From: Herbaspirillum sp. RTI4 | Lineage (GTDB): Bacteria > Pseudomonadota > Gammaproteobacteria > Burkholderiales > Burkholderiaceae_D | Assembly: GCF_034313965.1 (NCBI RefSeq) | Contig: NZ_JAVIWQ010000002.1 | Coordinates: forward strand, 124,001 to 188,000 | DNA: 64,000 nucleotides | Reading direction: 5' to 3' | Shown here: one piece after another, positions 17,148-27,112 of the stretch | How positions within the stretch are numbered: the first letter of the stretch is position 1 | Layout of the letters: the number at the start of each line of letters is the position of its first letter | Notes under the pieces: model-generated | Databases searched by the model: none | What the model was told of the DNA's origin: nothing | Seen by the model: only the letters and a program-made list of their open reading frames with translations | Position numbers and translations under genes: made by a program

Positions 17148-18316
17148 AAAACGAAGAAGCGCCGTCACCGCTGGCCCTCTACGCCGCACGCGCCGCGCAT
17201 TCGCCGGGTCGCCGTTTCAGCGAAGCGCCACCCTCAACACGCAGCGAATTTCAGCGCGACCGCGACCGCATCATCCACTCGGCCGCCTTCCGTCGGCTCG
17301 AATACAAGACCCAGGTTTTCGTCAACCATGAAGGCGACCTGTTCCGCACCCGTCTTACGCACAGCATCGAAGTCGCGCAGATCGCCCGCTCCGCCGCGCG
17401 CAATCTGCATCTCAACGAAGATCTGGTGGAAGCCATTTCGCTGGCGCACGACCTCGGTCACACACCCTTCGGCCACGCCGGGCAAGACGCGCTCAATGAC
17501 CGTATGCAGCCCTATGGCGGCTTCGAGCACAATCTGCAAAGCCTGCGTCTGGTCGATACGCTGGAACAGCACTACGGCGCTTTCGACGGTCTCAATCTGA
17601 TGTTCGAAACCCGCGAAGGCATACTCAAGCATTGCTCGGCGGCCAACGCCCGCCAGCTCGGCGACATTGGCCAGCGCTTTCTCGACCGCCTGCAACCGTC
17701 GCTGGAAGCGCAGCTAGCCAATCTGTCCGATGAAATCGCCTATAACAACCACGATGTGGACGACGGTTTGCGCTCCGGCCTGCTGAGTACCGAGCAATTG
17801 ATGGAGGTCGATTTCTACGCCCGTCATGCGCATCAGGTGGCCGCCGTCTATCCCGGCATCGGCGGCCGCCGCGCCATCAATGAAACCGTGCGCCGCATGA
17901 TCAATGCGCTGGTGACCGACCTGATCGACACCTCGCAAGCACGTATCACCGACGCCGCGCCGCAATCGCTGGACGATGTGCGCCATGCGCCACCGCTGAT
18001 CGCTTTTTCCGACGAGATGGCCACGCAGGCCGCGCTGCTCAAGCGTTTTCTGCACGAAAACCTGTACCGCCATTACCAGGTCAACCGCATGACCAGCAAG
18101 GCGCGGCGCATCGTGACCGACCTGTTCGATGCCTTCATGGCAGAACCACAACTGCTGCCGCCGGATTACCAGCTTGCCGCAGCAATCAGTGGCAGCAGCG
18201 ACACAACCGCAAACAACTCACGGCAGGCACGCCATATCGCCGACTACATCGCCGGCATGACCGACCGCTACGCCATTCGCGAGCATCGTCGTCTGTTCCA
18301 GATCGACGAACTGTAA
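17144..18316 (+). CDS. dgt: Deoxyguanosinetriphosphate triphosphohydrolase-like protein
   Basis: 390 residues of the HD-domain dNTPase family, which removes triphosphate from deoxynucleotides. Metal ligands are visible: His in [12 protein letters not shown], the HD pair in [17 protein letters not shown], and Asp in [12 protein letters not shown]. The characteristic [17 protein letters not shown] lies upstream of them. The ATG at 17144 overlaps the aroKB stop (ATGA); the much longer open frame upstream is a shadow of aroB. The pilQ-aroK-aroB-dgt order is common in Betaproteobacteria. Confidence 0.93.
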   Translation: MKNEEAPSPLALYAARAAHSPGRRFSEAPPSTRSEFQRDRDRIIHSAAFRRLEYKTQVFVNHEGDLFRTRLTHSIEVAQIARSAARNLHLNEDLVEAISLAHDLGHTPFGHAGQDALNDRMQPYGGFEHNLQSLRLVDTLEQHYGAFDGLNLMFETREGILKHCSAANARQLGDIGQRFLDRLQPSLEAQLANLSDEIAYNNHDVDDGLRSGLLSTEQLMEVDFYARHAHQVAAVYPGIGGRRAINETVRRMINALVTDLIDTSQARITDAAPQSLDDVRHAPPLIAFSDEMATQAALLKRFLHENLYRHYQVNRMTSKARRIVTDLFDAFMAEPQLLPPDYQLAAAISGSSDTTANNSRQARHIADYIAGMTDRYAIREHRRLFQIDEL

Positions 18317-18515
18317 ACAGGGGCGCGGCAAAGCTGCCGCCGGGCAATGTCGCGGACGGAACGGGAATCCGCTAAGCTAAGGCAATGTGAGCAGCATCCG
18401 CTTAGGGCGTGTTGACGACTAAAGCTTTGCCCACAGCAGCCGATAACAAGAAACGTAAAGAAAATGTAAAGAACTGCAGCCAACGTCCCCTCCCCCACTC
18501 CAGAAGGAGCACATC

Positions 18516-19307
18516 ATGAGCATCGGCGCCATCACCACGCCCTCCACCACCGTCCCCGCCAATGCGGCCACGGCAACGACGGCATCAACGGACACGACTT
18601 CCGGCACAGCAACTACGACGGATGCTTCCGCCGCAGCAAATGGCACGAGCACCGCAACGGACGCCAGCACTGCCGGAACCGCCGCACCGCAGCCACTCAC
18701 AGTCGCCTCGTCCAACGCCCAGCTGAACGCCTCCATCATTGTTGCCACACTGGATGTCAAACTCACCGCACAAAGCGAACCGCTGAATCTGCTCTACAAG
18801 ACCGCCGTGGAAAATCTGAATGCGGTACTGAAGCCAACCCAAGGCGATCAGGCGATCCAGAAAGCATCGACCGATGACAACTCCCCTGCGGCCACCGCCG
18901 GTCGCATCGTCAGCTTCGTCACCAATGCCTTCGCGCAGTACAGCCAGATGCATCCGGATCAGACGTCAGCGGACTCGGCCCAAAAATTCATGGCCCTTAT
19001 CCAGCCCGGTATCGAGGCAGGGTTCAAGGAAGGTCGGGATATTCTGAAGGGATTGAATGTGCTCAATGGCGACATCGCCAGCAATGTCGACAAGACTTAC
19101 TCTCTGGTACAACAGGGCCTTGCCGCCTTTGTCGCCGCACAAAATGTGGCGGGTAGCGGAACGGCAACTGCTGGCAGCAGTACCGCAGATACCTCAGGAG
19201 CATCCGCAGCGTCGGCAGCGTCCGAGACGACGGTGACGACCAGCACCACGTCCATCTCACTGAGTACCAGTACGACCAGCACGACCAGCATCAACACCAC
19301 CGCCTGA
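18516..19307 (+). CDS. DUF5610-like protein with Thr/Ser/Ala-rich ends
   Basis: 263 residues, preceded by a strong ribosome site (AGAAGGAG, 6 bases before the ATG). The first 65 and last 55 residues are almost only Thr, Ser, Ala and Gly. The middle, about 70-210, is a folded helical region (LNLLYKTAVENLNAVL, ATAGRIVSFVTNAFAQYSQM, FMALIQPGIEAGFKEGRDIL) that I read as DUF5610, a family of unknown function. No signal peptide or membrane helix is visible. It stands alone between dgt and the oppositely oriented tex gene. Function not known. Confidence 0.75.
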   Translation: MSIGAITTPSTTVPANAATATTASTDTTSGTATTTDASAAANGTSTATDASTAGTAAPQPLTVASSNAQLNASIIVATLDVKLTAQSEPLNLLYKTAVENLNAVLKPTQGDQAIQKASTDDNSPAATAGRIVSFVTNAFAQYSQMHPDQTSADSAQKFMALIQPGIEAGFKEGRDILKGLNVLNGDIASNVDKTYSLVQQGLAAFVAAQNVAGSGTATAGSSTADTSGASAASAASETTVTTSTTSISLSTSTTSTTSINTTA

Positions 19308-19347
19308 AGCCGTAAGCCCCAGGCGGCAGCACAGCATCAGCACAAAG

Positions 19348-21702
19348 TCAGGACTTGAGCTTGGCGAACGCCGCCGCCATCGCACTATTGCCATCCGACT
19401 GCGACTGGCGCGGCTGCTGCTGTTGATGCTGCGCCATGCGGCGTGAATCGTTGCGATCAGCGCGCTGCTCGGGCTTGGCCCCCGGCACCGGCGCGGAGTC
19501 GCTCAGACGCATGGTCAGCGCAATGCGCTTGCGCTTCTCATCGATTTCCAGCACTTTCACTTTGACCACCTGTCCGGCCTTGACCACGGAATGCGGGTCT
19601 TTGACGAAGGTATTCGACAAGGCCGAGATATGCACCAGTCCATCCTGATGCACGCCGATGTCAACAAACGCGCCGAAAGCGGCGACGTTAGTCACCACCC
19701 CTTCCAGAATCATGTCGGGACGCAGATCACGGATTTCCTCGACGCCTTCCTTGAACGTGGCAGTGCTGAATTCAGGACGCGGATCGCGCCCCGGTTTTTC
19801 CAGTTCTTTCAGAATGTCGGTGATGGTCGGCACACCGAAACGCTCATCCGCATATTTCGCTGGATTCAGCGCCTTGAGCAAACCGGCGTCGCCGATCACG
19901 CTTTTCACATCCTTCTTGATATCATCGAGAATCTTTTGCACCAGCGGATACGATTCGGGATGCACGGCGGAAGCGTCGAGCGGATTGTCGCCATTCATCA
20001 CGCGCAAAAATCCGGCGGCTTGCTCAAAGGTTTTATCGCCCAGACGCGGCACGGCGCGCAACGCGGCGCGTGAGGCAAACATTCCCTGCATGTCGCGATA
20101 CGTCACGATGCTTTGCGCCACACCCGCGCTCAAACCAGAAACCCGCGCCAGCAAAGGCGCAGAAGCCGTATTCACATCAACGCCGACAGCATTAACGCAA
20201 TCCTCCACCACAGCGTCGAGCGAACGCGCCAGTTGCGACTGACCGACATCATGCTGATACTGGCCGACGCCAATCGACTTAGGGTCGATCTTCACCAGCT
20301 CCGCCAGCGGGTCTTGCAAACGACGTGCAATCGACACCGCACCGCGAATCGACACGTCCATGTCCGGCAATTCACGCGAAGCGAATTCGGAAGCCGAATA
20401 CACCGAAGCACCGGCTTCAGACACAACGATCTTAATCAGCTTCAACTCAGGACGCATCTTGATCAAATCCAGCGCCAGCTTGTCGGTTTCACGCGAAGCC
20501 GTGCCATTGCCAATCGAAATCAGCGAGACCGCATGTTTCTGCGCCAGTTGCGCCAAGGTATGCAGTGAGCCATCCCAATCGTTACGCGGCTGATGCGGAT
20601 AGATAGTGGCGGTATCGACCACCTTGCCGGTGGCATCCACAATCGCCACCTTGACGCCGGTGCGCAGTCCGGGATCGAGCCCCATGGTCGCGCGCGGACC
20701 GGCTGGCGCAGCCAGCAGCAGCGCTTTCAGATTCAAGGCAAACACATTGATTGCCTCGGCTTCGGAACGTTCGCGCAACGCGGTGGTGAGTTCGGTTTCC
20801 AGATGCATGAAAATTTTCACGCGCCACGACCAGCGCACTGTGTCGCTCAGCCACTTGTCAGCCGGACGACCCTGATTGACCACCTTGAAGCGCGATGCAA
20901 TGCGCGCTTCGCAAGGATTGTGCGGCGCATCCCACTTCGGCTTTTCTTCTTCGGTGTCCAGACGCAAGACCACATTCAGCATTTCTTCACGGCGACCGCG
21001 AAACAGCGCCAGCGCACGGTGCGAAGGGATGGTGCCTATGGTTTCGGAGTAATCGAAATAATCGGCGAATTTCTCACCCGCATCTTCCTTGCCCGCTACC
21101 ACTTTAGATTCGACCACCGCATGTTCCGTCAGGTAAGTACGCAGACTTTGCAGCAGCGCGGCGTCTTCAGCGAAACGCTCCATCAGAATCTGGCGTGCGC
21201 CATCGAGTGCGGCCTTGGTATCGGCCACGCCGGGATTATCGCCGCTGTCGGTGGTGAACGCTGGCTTCAAGTACAGCGCAGCTTCTTCTTCGGGATTTTT
21301 TTGCGGATCGTTGAGCAGCGCATCGGCCAGCTCGGTCAGCCCGGCTTCGGCGGCGATCTGGGCTTTGGTACGGCGCTTGAGTTTGTACGGCAGATACAAA
21401 TCTTCAAGCCGGGTTTTGTCTTCGGCATGCACGATGGCATCGAGCAATACGGGGGTCATCTTGCCCTGTTCTTCGATGGCGGCGATGATCGCGCCACGTC
21501 GGTCTTCCAGTTCGCGCAGGTAGCGCAAACGCTCTTCCAGCAGGCGCAGCTGAATATCATCGAGACCGCCGGTGGCCTCTTTACGGTAACGGGCAATAAA
21601 AGGAACCGTTGCGCCCTCATCCAGCAAGGCAATGGCAGCAGCCACTTGCGCCGGTTTGGCGACCAGTTCCAGGGCGAGGCGTTGTTCTATCGAAGGCAGC
21701 AT
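19348..21702 (-). CDS. tex: Transcription accessory RNA-binding protein Tex
   Basis: 784 residues, the normal Tex length. The N-terminal helical region ([46 protein letters not shown]) is followed by the YqgF-like domain ([18 protein letters not shown]). Then come helix-hairpin-helix repeats ([21 protein letters not shown]) and a C-terminal S1 domain ([28 protein letters not shown]). The tail beyond the S1 domain is Gln-rich. Tex binds RNA and influences transcription and rRNA processing. Its start faces the repeat locus at 21822-22288. Confidence 0.96.
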   Translation of the reverse strand: MLPSIEQRLALELVAKPAQVAAAIALLDEGATVPFIARYRKEATGGLDDIQLRLLEERLRYLRELEDRRGAIIAAIEEQGKMTPVLLDAIVHAEDKTRLEDLYLPYKLKRRTKAQIAAEAGLTELADALLNDPQKNPEEEAALYLKPAFTTDSGDNPGVADTKAALDGARQILMERFAEDAALLQSLRTYLTEHAVVESKVVAGKEDAGEKFADYFDYSETIGTIPSHRALALFRGRREEMLNVVLRLDTEEEKPKWDAPHNPCEARIASRFKVVNQGRPADKWLSDTVRWSWRVKIFMHLETELTTALRERSEAEAINVFALNLKALLLAAPAGPRATMGLDPGLRTGVKVAIVDATGKVVDTATIYPHQPRNDWDGSLHTLAQLAQKHAVSLISIGNGTASRETDKLALDLIKMRPELKLIKIVVSEAGASVYSASEFASRELPDMDVSIRGAVSIARRLQDPLAELVKIDPKSIGVGQYQHDVGQSQLARSLDAVVEDCVNAVGVDVNTASAPLLARVSGLSAGVAQSIVTYRDMQGMFASRAALRAVPRLGDKTFEQAAGFLRVMNGDNPLDASAVHPESYPLVQKILDDIKKDVKSVIGDAGLLKALNPAKYADERFGVPTITDILKELEKPGRDPRPEFSTATFKEGVEEIRDLRPDMILEGVVTNVAAFGAFVDIGVHQDGLVHISALSNTFVKDPHSVVKAGQVVKVKVLEIDEKRKRIALTMRLSDSAPVPGAKPEQRADRNDSRRMAQHQQQQPRQSQSDGNSAMAAAFAKLKS

Positions 21703-21821
21703 GGGAGAGTCTCATCCATTCAAAATCAAGCGTTGGATGATACGCAATTCAGCGGCCTAGCGCCAATCTTGAGGCGCAGGAAACGAAAATACCTGTTAAT
21801 CCTCACTAAAAATGACTATCA

Positions 21822-21877
21822 GACCGGCGTGCCGCCGGATCCTTCGATACGCCCTGCGGGCGACTCAGGACGAACGG
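21822..21877 (+). repeat. Border element, left of array A
   Basis: 56-bp copy of the family element: hairpin 1 CCGGCGTGCCGCCGG, the constant GATCCTTCGATAC, hairpin 2 CGCCCTGCGGGCG, then the constant CTCAGGACGAACGG. Confidence 0.9.
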
Positions 21878-22230
21878 TTGGAGATCATTTGCACAGAGGG
21901 CAATTTATTCCGACCTGAAAAAATGTGCGTACCTACGGCCCAATACAAGCGGCGCATACCTCACTTGACCAACGGTTGGAGATCATTTGCACAGAGGACA
22001 ATTTATTCCAACCCGAGAAAATGTGCGTACCTACGACTCAATACAAGCGGCGCATACCTCACTTGACCAACGGTTGGAGATCATTTGCACAGAGGACAAT
22101 TTATTCCAACCTGAGAAAATGTGCGTACCTACGGCCCAATACAAGCGGCGCATACCTCACTTGTTACAACCGGCGAATGCACATACGTCAATTTATTACG
22201 ATCAGAGAAATTACCCCACCACACCACACA

Positions 22231-22288
22231 CCGTTCGTCCTGAGTAGGGGTGCAGCCCCGTATCGAAGGATCCGGCGGCACGCCGGTC
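22231..22288 (-). repeat. Border element, right of array A
   Basis: Inverted 58-bp copy: CCGTTCGTCCTGAG, hairpin 2 GGGGTGCAGCCCC, GTATCGAAGGATC, hairpin 1 CCGGCGGCACGCCGG. Confidence 0.9.
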
Positions 22289-22384
22289 CGCACTCACAAA
22301 CCACTCCCATCCACAGCCAATCCCCTGCCAGCGGCAATATCCACGATAATCTTGCTTCCTTCTTTTTTCCTTCATGGTGTCCTG

Positions 22385-22963
22385 ATGTCCATCCGCTTAA
22401 TCGTCGGCCTCGGCAATCCCGGCCCCGACTACGAACAAACCCGCCACAACGCGGGTTTCTGGCTGGTCGATCAATTAACGCGCCAGGCTCTGGCGCGCGA
22501 AACCCGTTTCAATGGACTGGCGGGCAAGGTGCGCATTGCGGGAGAGGAAGTGTGGCTGCTACAGCCGCAGACCTTCATGAATCGTTCCGGACAATCCGTC
22601 GGCGCGCTGGCGCGGTTTTACAAGATCGCACCGGAAGAAGTGCTGGTCGTGCATGACGAACTGGATCTGGCTCCCGGCGTGGCGCGCCTCAAGCAAGGCG
22701 GTTCTTCGGGGGGACATAATGGCTTGAAAGACATCACCGCCGCGCTAGGCACGCAGGATTACTGGCGCTTGCGGATAGGCATCGGTCATCCGCGTGTGCT
22801 GGGATTGCAGCAGGATGTGGCCGATTTTGTGCTACACCGGCCGCGCAAAGAAGAACAGATAGCGATCGATGAAGCCATCGCCTGCGGCGTAGAGATCGTG
22901 CCGATGTTGTGCGAAGGGAAATTTGACGCCGCCGTGATGCGCCTGCATACAGCGGCAAAATAA
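22385..22963 (+). CDS. pth: Peptidyl-tRNA hydrolase
   Basis: 192 residues. It cleaves peptidyl-tRNAs that drop off the ribosome. Motifs: [21 protein letters not shown] with the catalytic His, FMNRSGQSV with the conserved Asn, [10 protein letters not shown] with the catalytic Asp, and GGHNGLKDI. The ATG at 22385 is at the family start; the open frame upstream runs through the repeat locus and is rejected. The stop codon lies inside a bidirectional terminator. Confidence 0.96.
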   Translation: MSIRLIVGLGNPGPDYEQTRHNAGFWLVDQLTRQALARETRFNGLAGKVRIAGEEVWLLQPQTFMNRSGQSVGALARFYKIAPEEVLVVHDELDLAPGVARLKQGGSSGGHNGLKDITAALGTQDYWRLRIGIGHPRVLGLQQDVADFVLHRPRKEEQIAIDEAIACGVEIVPMLCEGKFDAAVMRLHTAAK

Positions 22964-22990
22964 AACCTGCGCGATTCGGCAGGTTTTATT
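22959..22990. terminator. Bidirectional terminator between pth and dsbC
   Basis: A perfect 12-bp stem (AATAAAACCTGC / GCAGGTTTTATT) around an 8-base loop, with A/T tails on both sides. It serves the two converging genes. Confidence 0.8.
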
Positions 22991-22993
22991 TCC

Positions 22994-23059
22994 ACAACTT
23001 ATTTCAACCGCTGATTCTGACAACTCATTTCAGAAACTTAGTTCAGCAACTTATTTCAC
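22994..23059. repeat. Degenerate CAACTTATTTCA repeats
   Basis: Four imperfect copies of a 12-14 bp phrase (ACAACTTATTTCA, ACAACTCATTTCA, AAACTTAGTTCA, CAACTTATTTCA) lie between the terminator and the dsbC stop. The last copy contains the dsbC stop codon. Probably slippage-born; no function seen. Confidence 0.45.
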
Positions 23060-23767
23060 TGTAGACAATTTTTGCTCTAATCCCTTGGCATCAATCGCGC
23101 CGGGAATGCGTGTGCCGTCGGCAAAGAAGATCGTCGGCGTGCCGGTGATTTTCAGCTTCTGACCCAGCGCCAGCACTTTTTCGTGAGGCGCAACGCAGCC
23201 TGCTGCGGCAGCCGGCGGTGCCTTGCCGTCCGACATCACTTCCGACCATGCCTTGGCAGGATTGGACGAACACCAGACATTGCGCGATTTCTCAATCGAA
23301 TCCGGCGACAGAATGTTGTACTGGAAACTATAGATCGTGATGTTATCGACGTCCTCCAGCGACTTGTGGAAGCGCTTGCAATACATGCAATTCGGATCTT
23401 CAAAAACCGCAATCACGCGCTTGCCGTTGCCCTTGACGATCTTGATCGCCTGATCCAGCGGCAGGTCGGAGAACTTGACCTTGGTAATAGCTTCCACCCG
23501 CTCCTTGGTGAAATCGCGGTAGCTCTGTGCATCGACCACGCGGCCGATAAACAGGTAGCGGGCGTTGACGTCGGTATAAATCACGTCGCCATCAATCTGC
23601 ACTTCATACAGCCCGGAATACGGCGTTTTCAACACGGATTGCACCTGAGCGCCTTTGCCCAGGCGCGGTTCGATCAGTTTCTTGATATTGGCTTCTGTCG
23701 TCTGTGCCGCCGCCAACGTCGTTGCAAAAAAGCAAGCCAACCCGAACAGGGTGGAAATAATTTTCAT
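23051..23767 (-). CDS. dsbC: Periplasmic disulfide isomerase DsbC
   Basis: 238 residues with a signal peptide (MKIISTLFGLACFFATTLAAAQ). An N-terminal dimerisation domain (TEANIKKLIEPRLGKGAQVQSV, LYEVQIDGDVIYTDVNARYLFIG) is followed by a thioredoxin-fold domain. Its active site is C-M-Y-C in FEDPNCMYCKRFH and its cis-Pro loop is TGTPTIFF. A second cysteine pair (WCSS and AAGCVAP) fits the structural disulfide of DsbC. GAGGG lies upstream of the ATG. A dsbB gene is present at 57016. Confidence 0.94.
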   Translation of the reverse strand: MKIISTLFGLACFFATTLAAAQTTEANIKKLIEPRLGKGAQVQSVLKTPYSGLYEVQIDGDVIYTDVNARYLFIGRVVDAQSYRDFTKERVEAITKVKFSDLPLDQAIKIVKGNGKRVIAVFEDPNCMYCKRFHKSLEDVDNITIYSFQYNILSPDSIEKSRNVWCSSNPAKAWSEVMSDGKAPPAAAAGCVAPHEKVLALGQKLKITGTPTIFFADGTRIPGAIDAKGLEQKLSTVK

Positions 23768-23796
23768 GGAAAGTCCCTCAAAAGAATGCCGCTATT

Positions 23797-25059
23797 TTAC
23801 CTGCCCAGCGCATGCGCCATCAGGCGCTGCTTTAAACCGGGCAAACGGTCGACCAGATGCATGCCGGCGTTGCGCAATAAGCGCAGAGGTTCGATATCGT
23901 TCTCGAACAAACGCGCCAGACCGTCGGTGGTCAGCTGCATCAGCAGAATTTCTTCCTTGCGTGCGCGAGCGTAGCGGCGCAGCAAACGGGCATCACCGCA
24001 ATCGCGTGCGCCTTCACGCGCACCAAGAATGGCGATCAACGCCGCCGCATCGCCAAACCCCAGGTTCATGCCGTGGCCTGCCATCGGATGCACCACATGC
24101 GCGGCATCGCCGATCAGCGCCACGCGCGGCGCGACGATGGCGTGCGGCTTGATCAGCGTCAGCGGAAACGCCCGCGCTGTTTCTGGCGGCAGCGGTGTCA
24201 GCCGACCCAGTCTTTCACCCGCGAACGGAGCCAGCTGCTCCGCCAGTTCTTGCACCGTACCGGCCATCAGCGTCTCTGCCAGTGCCAGCGGCGCAGACCA
24301 GACCAGCGACACGCGCCGACCCGCCAGCGGCAACAAGGCCACAATCCCTTGCTCTGCCGTAAACCATTGCTGCGCCACGCCCTGATGCGCGTGTTCGCAG
24401 TCGAAATTGCAGACCACCGCACGCTGTCCGTACGAACGGTAATCGAGTCCGATATCGCACTGCCCGCGCACCCAGGACTGCCCGCCATCGGCACCGACGA
24501 CCAGTTCCGCGGACAGCGTCACGCCACTATCGAGCTGCAATTGCGCGCCCGCATCGGTGACCGTCAGTTGCACGGCATTGCCGGCGATACGTTCTATATT
24601 AGGTGCGAACTGCAAGGCGGCATCGAGTGCGCGGTGCAGATTAGCATCCTCGACAATCCAGGCCAGCGCGCCGACCCGTGCCGTGTAGGCATCGAAAGAC
24701 AGACGCGCGGCGGCAGGAGTGGTATCACCCTTGACCACCATTTCTTCGACGGCTGCCACGCGGCTGGCATCGAGCGCATCCCACACCTTGATGGAAGACA
24801 GCAAATCGCGCGCACCCTGATTGAGCGCATAGACCCGCGCATCCCACTCTTCAAGCTGCGCGGCGGGGCGATTGCGCTTGGGCGTGAGTAGTACCACCGG
24901 CACGCCAGCCTGCGCCAGCCCCAGCGCAGCCGTCTTACCGATCACACCGTCGCCGACGATCACGACTTGCTTGCGTTGTTGAGAAAGCGCCGATGCGGCG
25001 GAAAGAGACGAGGGGGAGGTAGAAATGGGCTGATTCATGGACTCATTATAGCGATTCAT
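23797..25059 (-). CDS. UbiH/UbiF-family FAD-dependent monooxygenase
   Basis: 420 residues (or 413 from the ATG at 25038). A flavoprotein hydroxylase of the ubiquinone-biosynthesis family. It has the dinucleotide-binding VVIVGDGVIGKTAAL, the DG motif VGADGGQSWVRGQ, and the GD motif ALIGDAAHVVHPMAGHGMNLGFGDAA. Members hydroxylate the aromatic ring of ubiquinone precursors at different positions, and the position cannot be told from sequence by eye. It lies next to dsbC, a frequent betaproteobacterial arrangement. The first ATG has no convincing ribosome site. Confidence 0.88.
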   Translation of the reverse strand: MNRYNESMNQPISTSPSSLSAASALSQQRKQVVIVGDGVIGKTAALGLAQAGVPVVLLTPKRNRPAAQLEEWDARVYALNQGARDLLSSIKVWDALDASRVAAVEEMVVKGDTTPAAARLSFDAYTARVGALAWIVEDANLHRALDAALQFAPNIERIAGNAVQLTVTDAGAQLQLDSGVTLSAELVVGADGGQSWVRGQCDIGLDYRSYGQRAVVCNFDCEHAHQGVAQQWFTAEQGIVALLPLAGRRVSLVWSAPLALAETLMAGTVQELAEQLAPFAGERLGRLTPLPPETARAFPLTLIKPHAIVAPRVALIGDAAHVVHPMAGHGMNLGFGDAAALIAILGAREGARDCGDARLLRRYARARKEEILLMQLTTDGLARLFENDIEPLRLLRNAGMHLVDRLPGLKQRLMAHALGR

Positions 25060-25081
25060 GAAAACAAATTAACGGAAGGCT

Positions 25082-25109
25082 TTGCCTATTGAAAATGTTT
25101 TGCTATAAT
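25082..25109 (+). promoter_or_regulatory. Likely promoter of tRNA-Phe
   Basis: A perfect -10 hexamer TATAAT (25104-25109) lies 10 bases before the tRNA, with a weak -35 TTGCCT 16 bases upstream of it. Confidence 0.55.
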
Positions 25110-25118
25110 TCGGCGCTT

Positions 25119-25194
25119 GGCCTGGTAGCTCAGTCGGTAGAGCAGAGGATTGAAAATCCTTGTGTCGGTGGTTCGATTCCGCCCCGGGCCACCA
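25119..25194 (+). tRNA. tRNA-Phe (anticodon GAA)
   Basis: 76 bases including an encoded CCA end. The acceptor stem GGCCTGG/CCGGGCC pairs with one G-U. The D arm is AGCTCAGTCGGTAGAGC. The anticodon stem GAGGA/TCCTT closes a loop TTGAAAA-type with GAA at 25152-25154. The T arm is GGTGGTTCGATTCCGCC. The next genes downstream sit in an AT-rich, probably acquired patch. Confidence 0.97.
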
Positions 25195-25210
25195 AGAATG
25201 CATGTAAGTT

Positions 25211-25247
25211 AAAAAAACGCCAGCCTCTTCAGGTTGGCGTTTTTTAT
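25211..25247 (+). terminator. Terminator after tRNA-Phe
   Basis: Stem CGCCAGCCT/AGGTTGGCG with loop CTTC and one G-T pair, flanked by runs of A and T. It starts 16 bases after the tRNA. Confidence 0.85.
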
Positions 25248-25368
25248 TTTGTCAGTGCCTGTCAGTGCCAAATGAGCGCTATCAGACCACTACCAAGGGC
25301 ACATCTGACTAGCTCTCAAAACGCGATCCTGGGGCTGCTTCCTGTGAGTTACATGGTCTTTCAGTTTT

Positions 25369-26238
25369 TTACAGCATCGCTTCTAATTTAAGAACGTGCT
25401 TTTGAAGCACTAAATTTTTAGCAGCACCATCCATCCCATAATGAATTTCCCGATGACATGCTGGACAAATAGCGCCTACATAGCGCGGGTGATCCGGTCC
25501 GCCATCCGAAATCCGGGTTGTGTGATGCGGTTCCAAATAAGGAGTCCCATTTGAACGTATGAATGGGGCCGGCTTCATACATGCTTCACAAATTCCTGCG
25601 GCTCGCATCAGTACATAATCTTTTACCGCTTTGCTTCGCTTGTAAAGCGTACGTAACGCTGATTGCGGCGTTGCTCCTTCTGACGCTGATGCCGCGTCAA
25701 TCGCTAGATTTCTTGCTTCAGTGAGGTCCTTCGGAATTGGCGATTCAGCGACGCCATCTATAGATTCAGCTATTTCAATAAGTGCTGCATTTTCTACTGG
25801 AATTAGTTGAAATATTATTAACTGACGCTGCGCTCCGCTTTTATCATGGCCTTGCTCAAAGCGATGGCTGGCGTACACGAATTCACCCGCATATTTTTGC
25901 CCCTTACTTTTCCCCATTGATCGGAAAAGATGTAGCGCTCGCCCGCGCTGACTATGCTCAAGAATCGCGCGATTGCCCCGAGTAAAAACCATGTCACCGT
26001 CTTGCCCCTCTCCAGTATAAGAAAAGACGTTTCCTAAATACTCATCAAATTCATCGCCATCGTTATAGCCATATTTTTCACCGCTATCCCCGGAAAATAA
26101 AAAAATGGCATCAACTACATTAGACGGTGCTATCCCACTTTGTGAACTTCCGCCAAACTGATGATGGATATCTTTTTTTCGATCGTATCGCTTTCCAATT
26201 TGGAAACGCGCAATAACTTTTTCATTTGAAATTTGCAC
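25369..26238 (-). CDS. SRA-like plus HNH endonuclease (putative modification-dependent nuclease)
   Basis: 289 residues from a GTG start. The first 150 residues resemble the SRA/YDG-like base-flipping domain found in HNH nucleases (GDSGEKYGYNDG, YTGEGQDGDMVFTRGNRAI, FVYASHRFEQGHDKSGAQRQLIIFQL). The C-terminus is an HNH fold with zinc cysteines C-x2-C (CEACMKP) and CPACHREIHYG, and the catalytic LEPHHTTRISDGG. Such fusions act in other bacteria as type IV-like enzymes that cut modified phage DNA. The middle Asn of the usual DN-(V/I) segment reads RYVGAI here, so the middle metal ligand may differ. The gene is clearly AT-richer than its neighbours and follows tRNA-Phe, which suggests horizontal acquisition. 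Activity not proven. Confidence 0.75.
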   Translation of the reverse strand: MQISNEKVIARFQIGKRYDRKKDIHHQFGGSSQSGIAPSNVVDAIFLFSGDSGEKYGYNDGDEFDEYLGNVFSYTGEGQDGDMVFTRGNRAILEHSQRGRALHLFRSMGKSKGQKYAGEFVYASHRFEQGHDKSGAQRQLIIFQLIPVENAALIEIAESIDGVAESPIPKDLTEARNLAIDAASASEGATPQSALRTLYKRSKAVKDYVLMRAAGICEACMKPAPFIRSNGTPYLEPHHTTRISDGGPDHPRYVGAICPACHREIHYGMDGAAKNLVLQKHVLKLEAML

Positions 26239-26494
26239 TGGGCCATTTTTTATTTGAGTATTATTCTGACCATGACTTTAATCATGATTTATTTTTTTAT
26301 TGATAACTACAGATCAATTTATAACACGCGACCCACCCACTTTATCGCACTTTGACAAAACGTCTCTAATAACGGCAATGTATTGTCAGGAGCCGTTTGG
26401 ACTTTGAGGCGAACGCCTATTCCCAGTACGTAGCGGTTATCTCAATTTGACGGCATATTAAACGGCAAGCGAGTGTCTAGCAGATTCGTGGCGA

Positions 26495-26560
26495 GTCACT
26501 CTGACCCGCCTGCCAACGCTGCCCAATAGCCGCATCGGTGAATTACTGCCGCATCACTGG
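26495..26560 (+). pseudogene. Remnant of an IS66-type transposase C-terminus
   Basis: A 22-codon stretch translates to VTLTRLPTLPNSRIGELLPH followed by HW, closely like the end of IS66-family TnpC transposases (LTR-(L/I)-P...R-(I/L)-x-ELLP-x-x-W). No other part of the element is recognisable. It lies in the otherwise gene-free stretch 26239-26587, whose first 100 bases are very AT-rich. Confidence 0.55.
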
Positions 26561-26587
26561 ATATCGGCCGACTTTTCTTTGCCATCA

Positions 26588-26830
26588 TCAGTAGCTCAAT
26601 TCCAAACCGAGCTTCTTGGCAAGGAGGAAGGTGACGAACAACAGGCCCAGGAGCAATAGCACGAAGACCGCGACCGCCTTGCCGCCCGCGAGTAGCAACG
26701 CACGCGGCCGCAGCTTCGCCCCCGTCTCCATCTTCTCTTTATCGTAATGCCACTTGATGGCAAAGAACATGCCCGTGCCGAACACGATAAGCTTGAACAT
26801 AAGTAAAACTATAGGGATCCAATCGATCAT
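26588..26830 (-). CDS. Small two-helix membrane protein, unknown
   Basis: 80 residues from the ATG at 26830 with GGAAA upstream. Two hydrophobic helices (about 4-22, WIPIVLLMFKLIVFGTGMFF, and 50-72, AVAVFVLLLLGLLFVTFLLA) are separated by a basic loop (HYDKEKMETGAKLRPR). No family recognised. It sits in the patch beside the HNH nuclease and the IS66 remnant and ends where the remnant begins. Confidence 0.55.
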   Translation of the reverse strand: MIDWIPIVLLMFKLIVFGTGMFFAIKWHYDKEKMETGAKLRPRALLLAGGKAVAVFVLLLLGLLFVTFLLAKKLGLELSY

Positions 26831-27112
26831 TTTGCGTATTTCCAGGTTATTACTTTTGACACTATCTATCGTGAGGATCACGACCTCAAAACGCTGCTTC
26901 ACCAGCTTCATTTTTTGTTAACACCATCCCCTCAGGCATCCTGCTTGAATCTTTCATTGCATCTGCCTATGAAATAACAATAGCATCCAGCGGGGTAATT
27001 TGCCGAATGCAGATGAGCGAGGAGCAAACGTCAGCGACTGCCATGCAAGGATGTTGTTGCTGCACGCCCTAAGGCATACTACTTAAAAGCAATTCCCATA
27101 CATTAGGACAAA

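Larger units (their letters stand above)
21822..22288. repeat. Border-enclosed tandem array A (98-bp unit)
   Basis: Between tex and pth, three exact-length 98-bp units start at 21874, 21972 and 22070 (each begins ACGGTTGGAGATCATTTGCA). A shorter decayed fourth unit runs over 22168-22230 and still shows CAATTTATT and GAGAAA. The array is closed by inverted border elements at 21822-21877 and 22231-22288. The AACGG that ends the left border also opens every unit. No protein is encoded; the open frames are by-products of the repeat. Confidence 0.9.

Noticed and set aside
20593..21918. 441-codon plus-strand frame
   Set aside because: Antisense to tex, and it continues into the array A border, so it cannot be a conserved gene.
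21822..22288. Target-site duplications around the border-enclosed loci
   Set aside because: I compared the bases just outside all four pairs and found no convincing direct repeat, so I do not claim transposition from the flanks.
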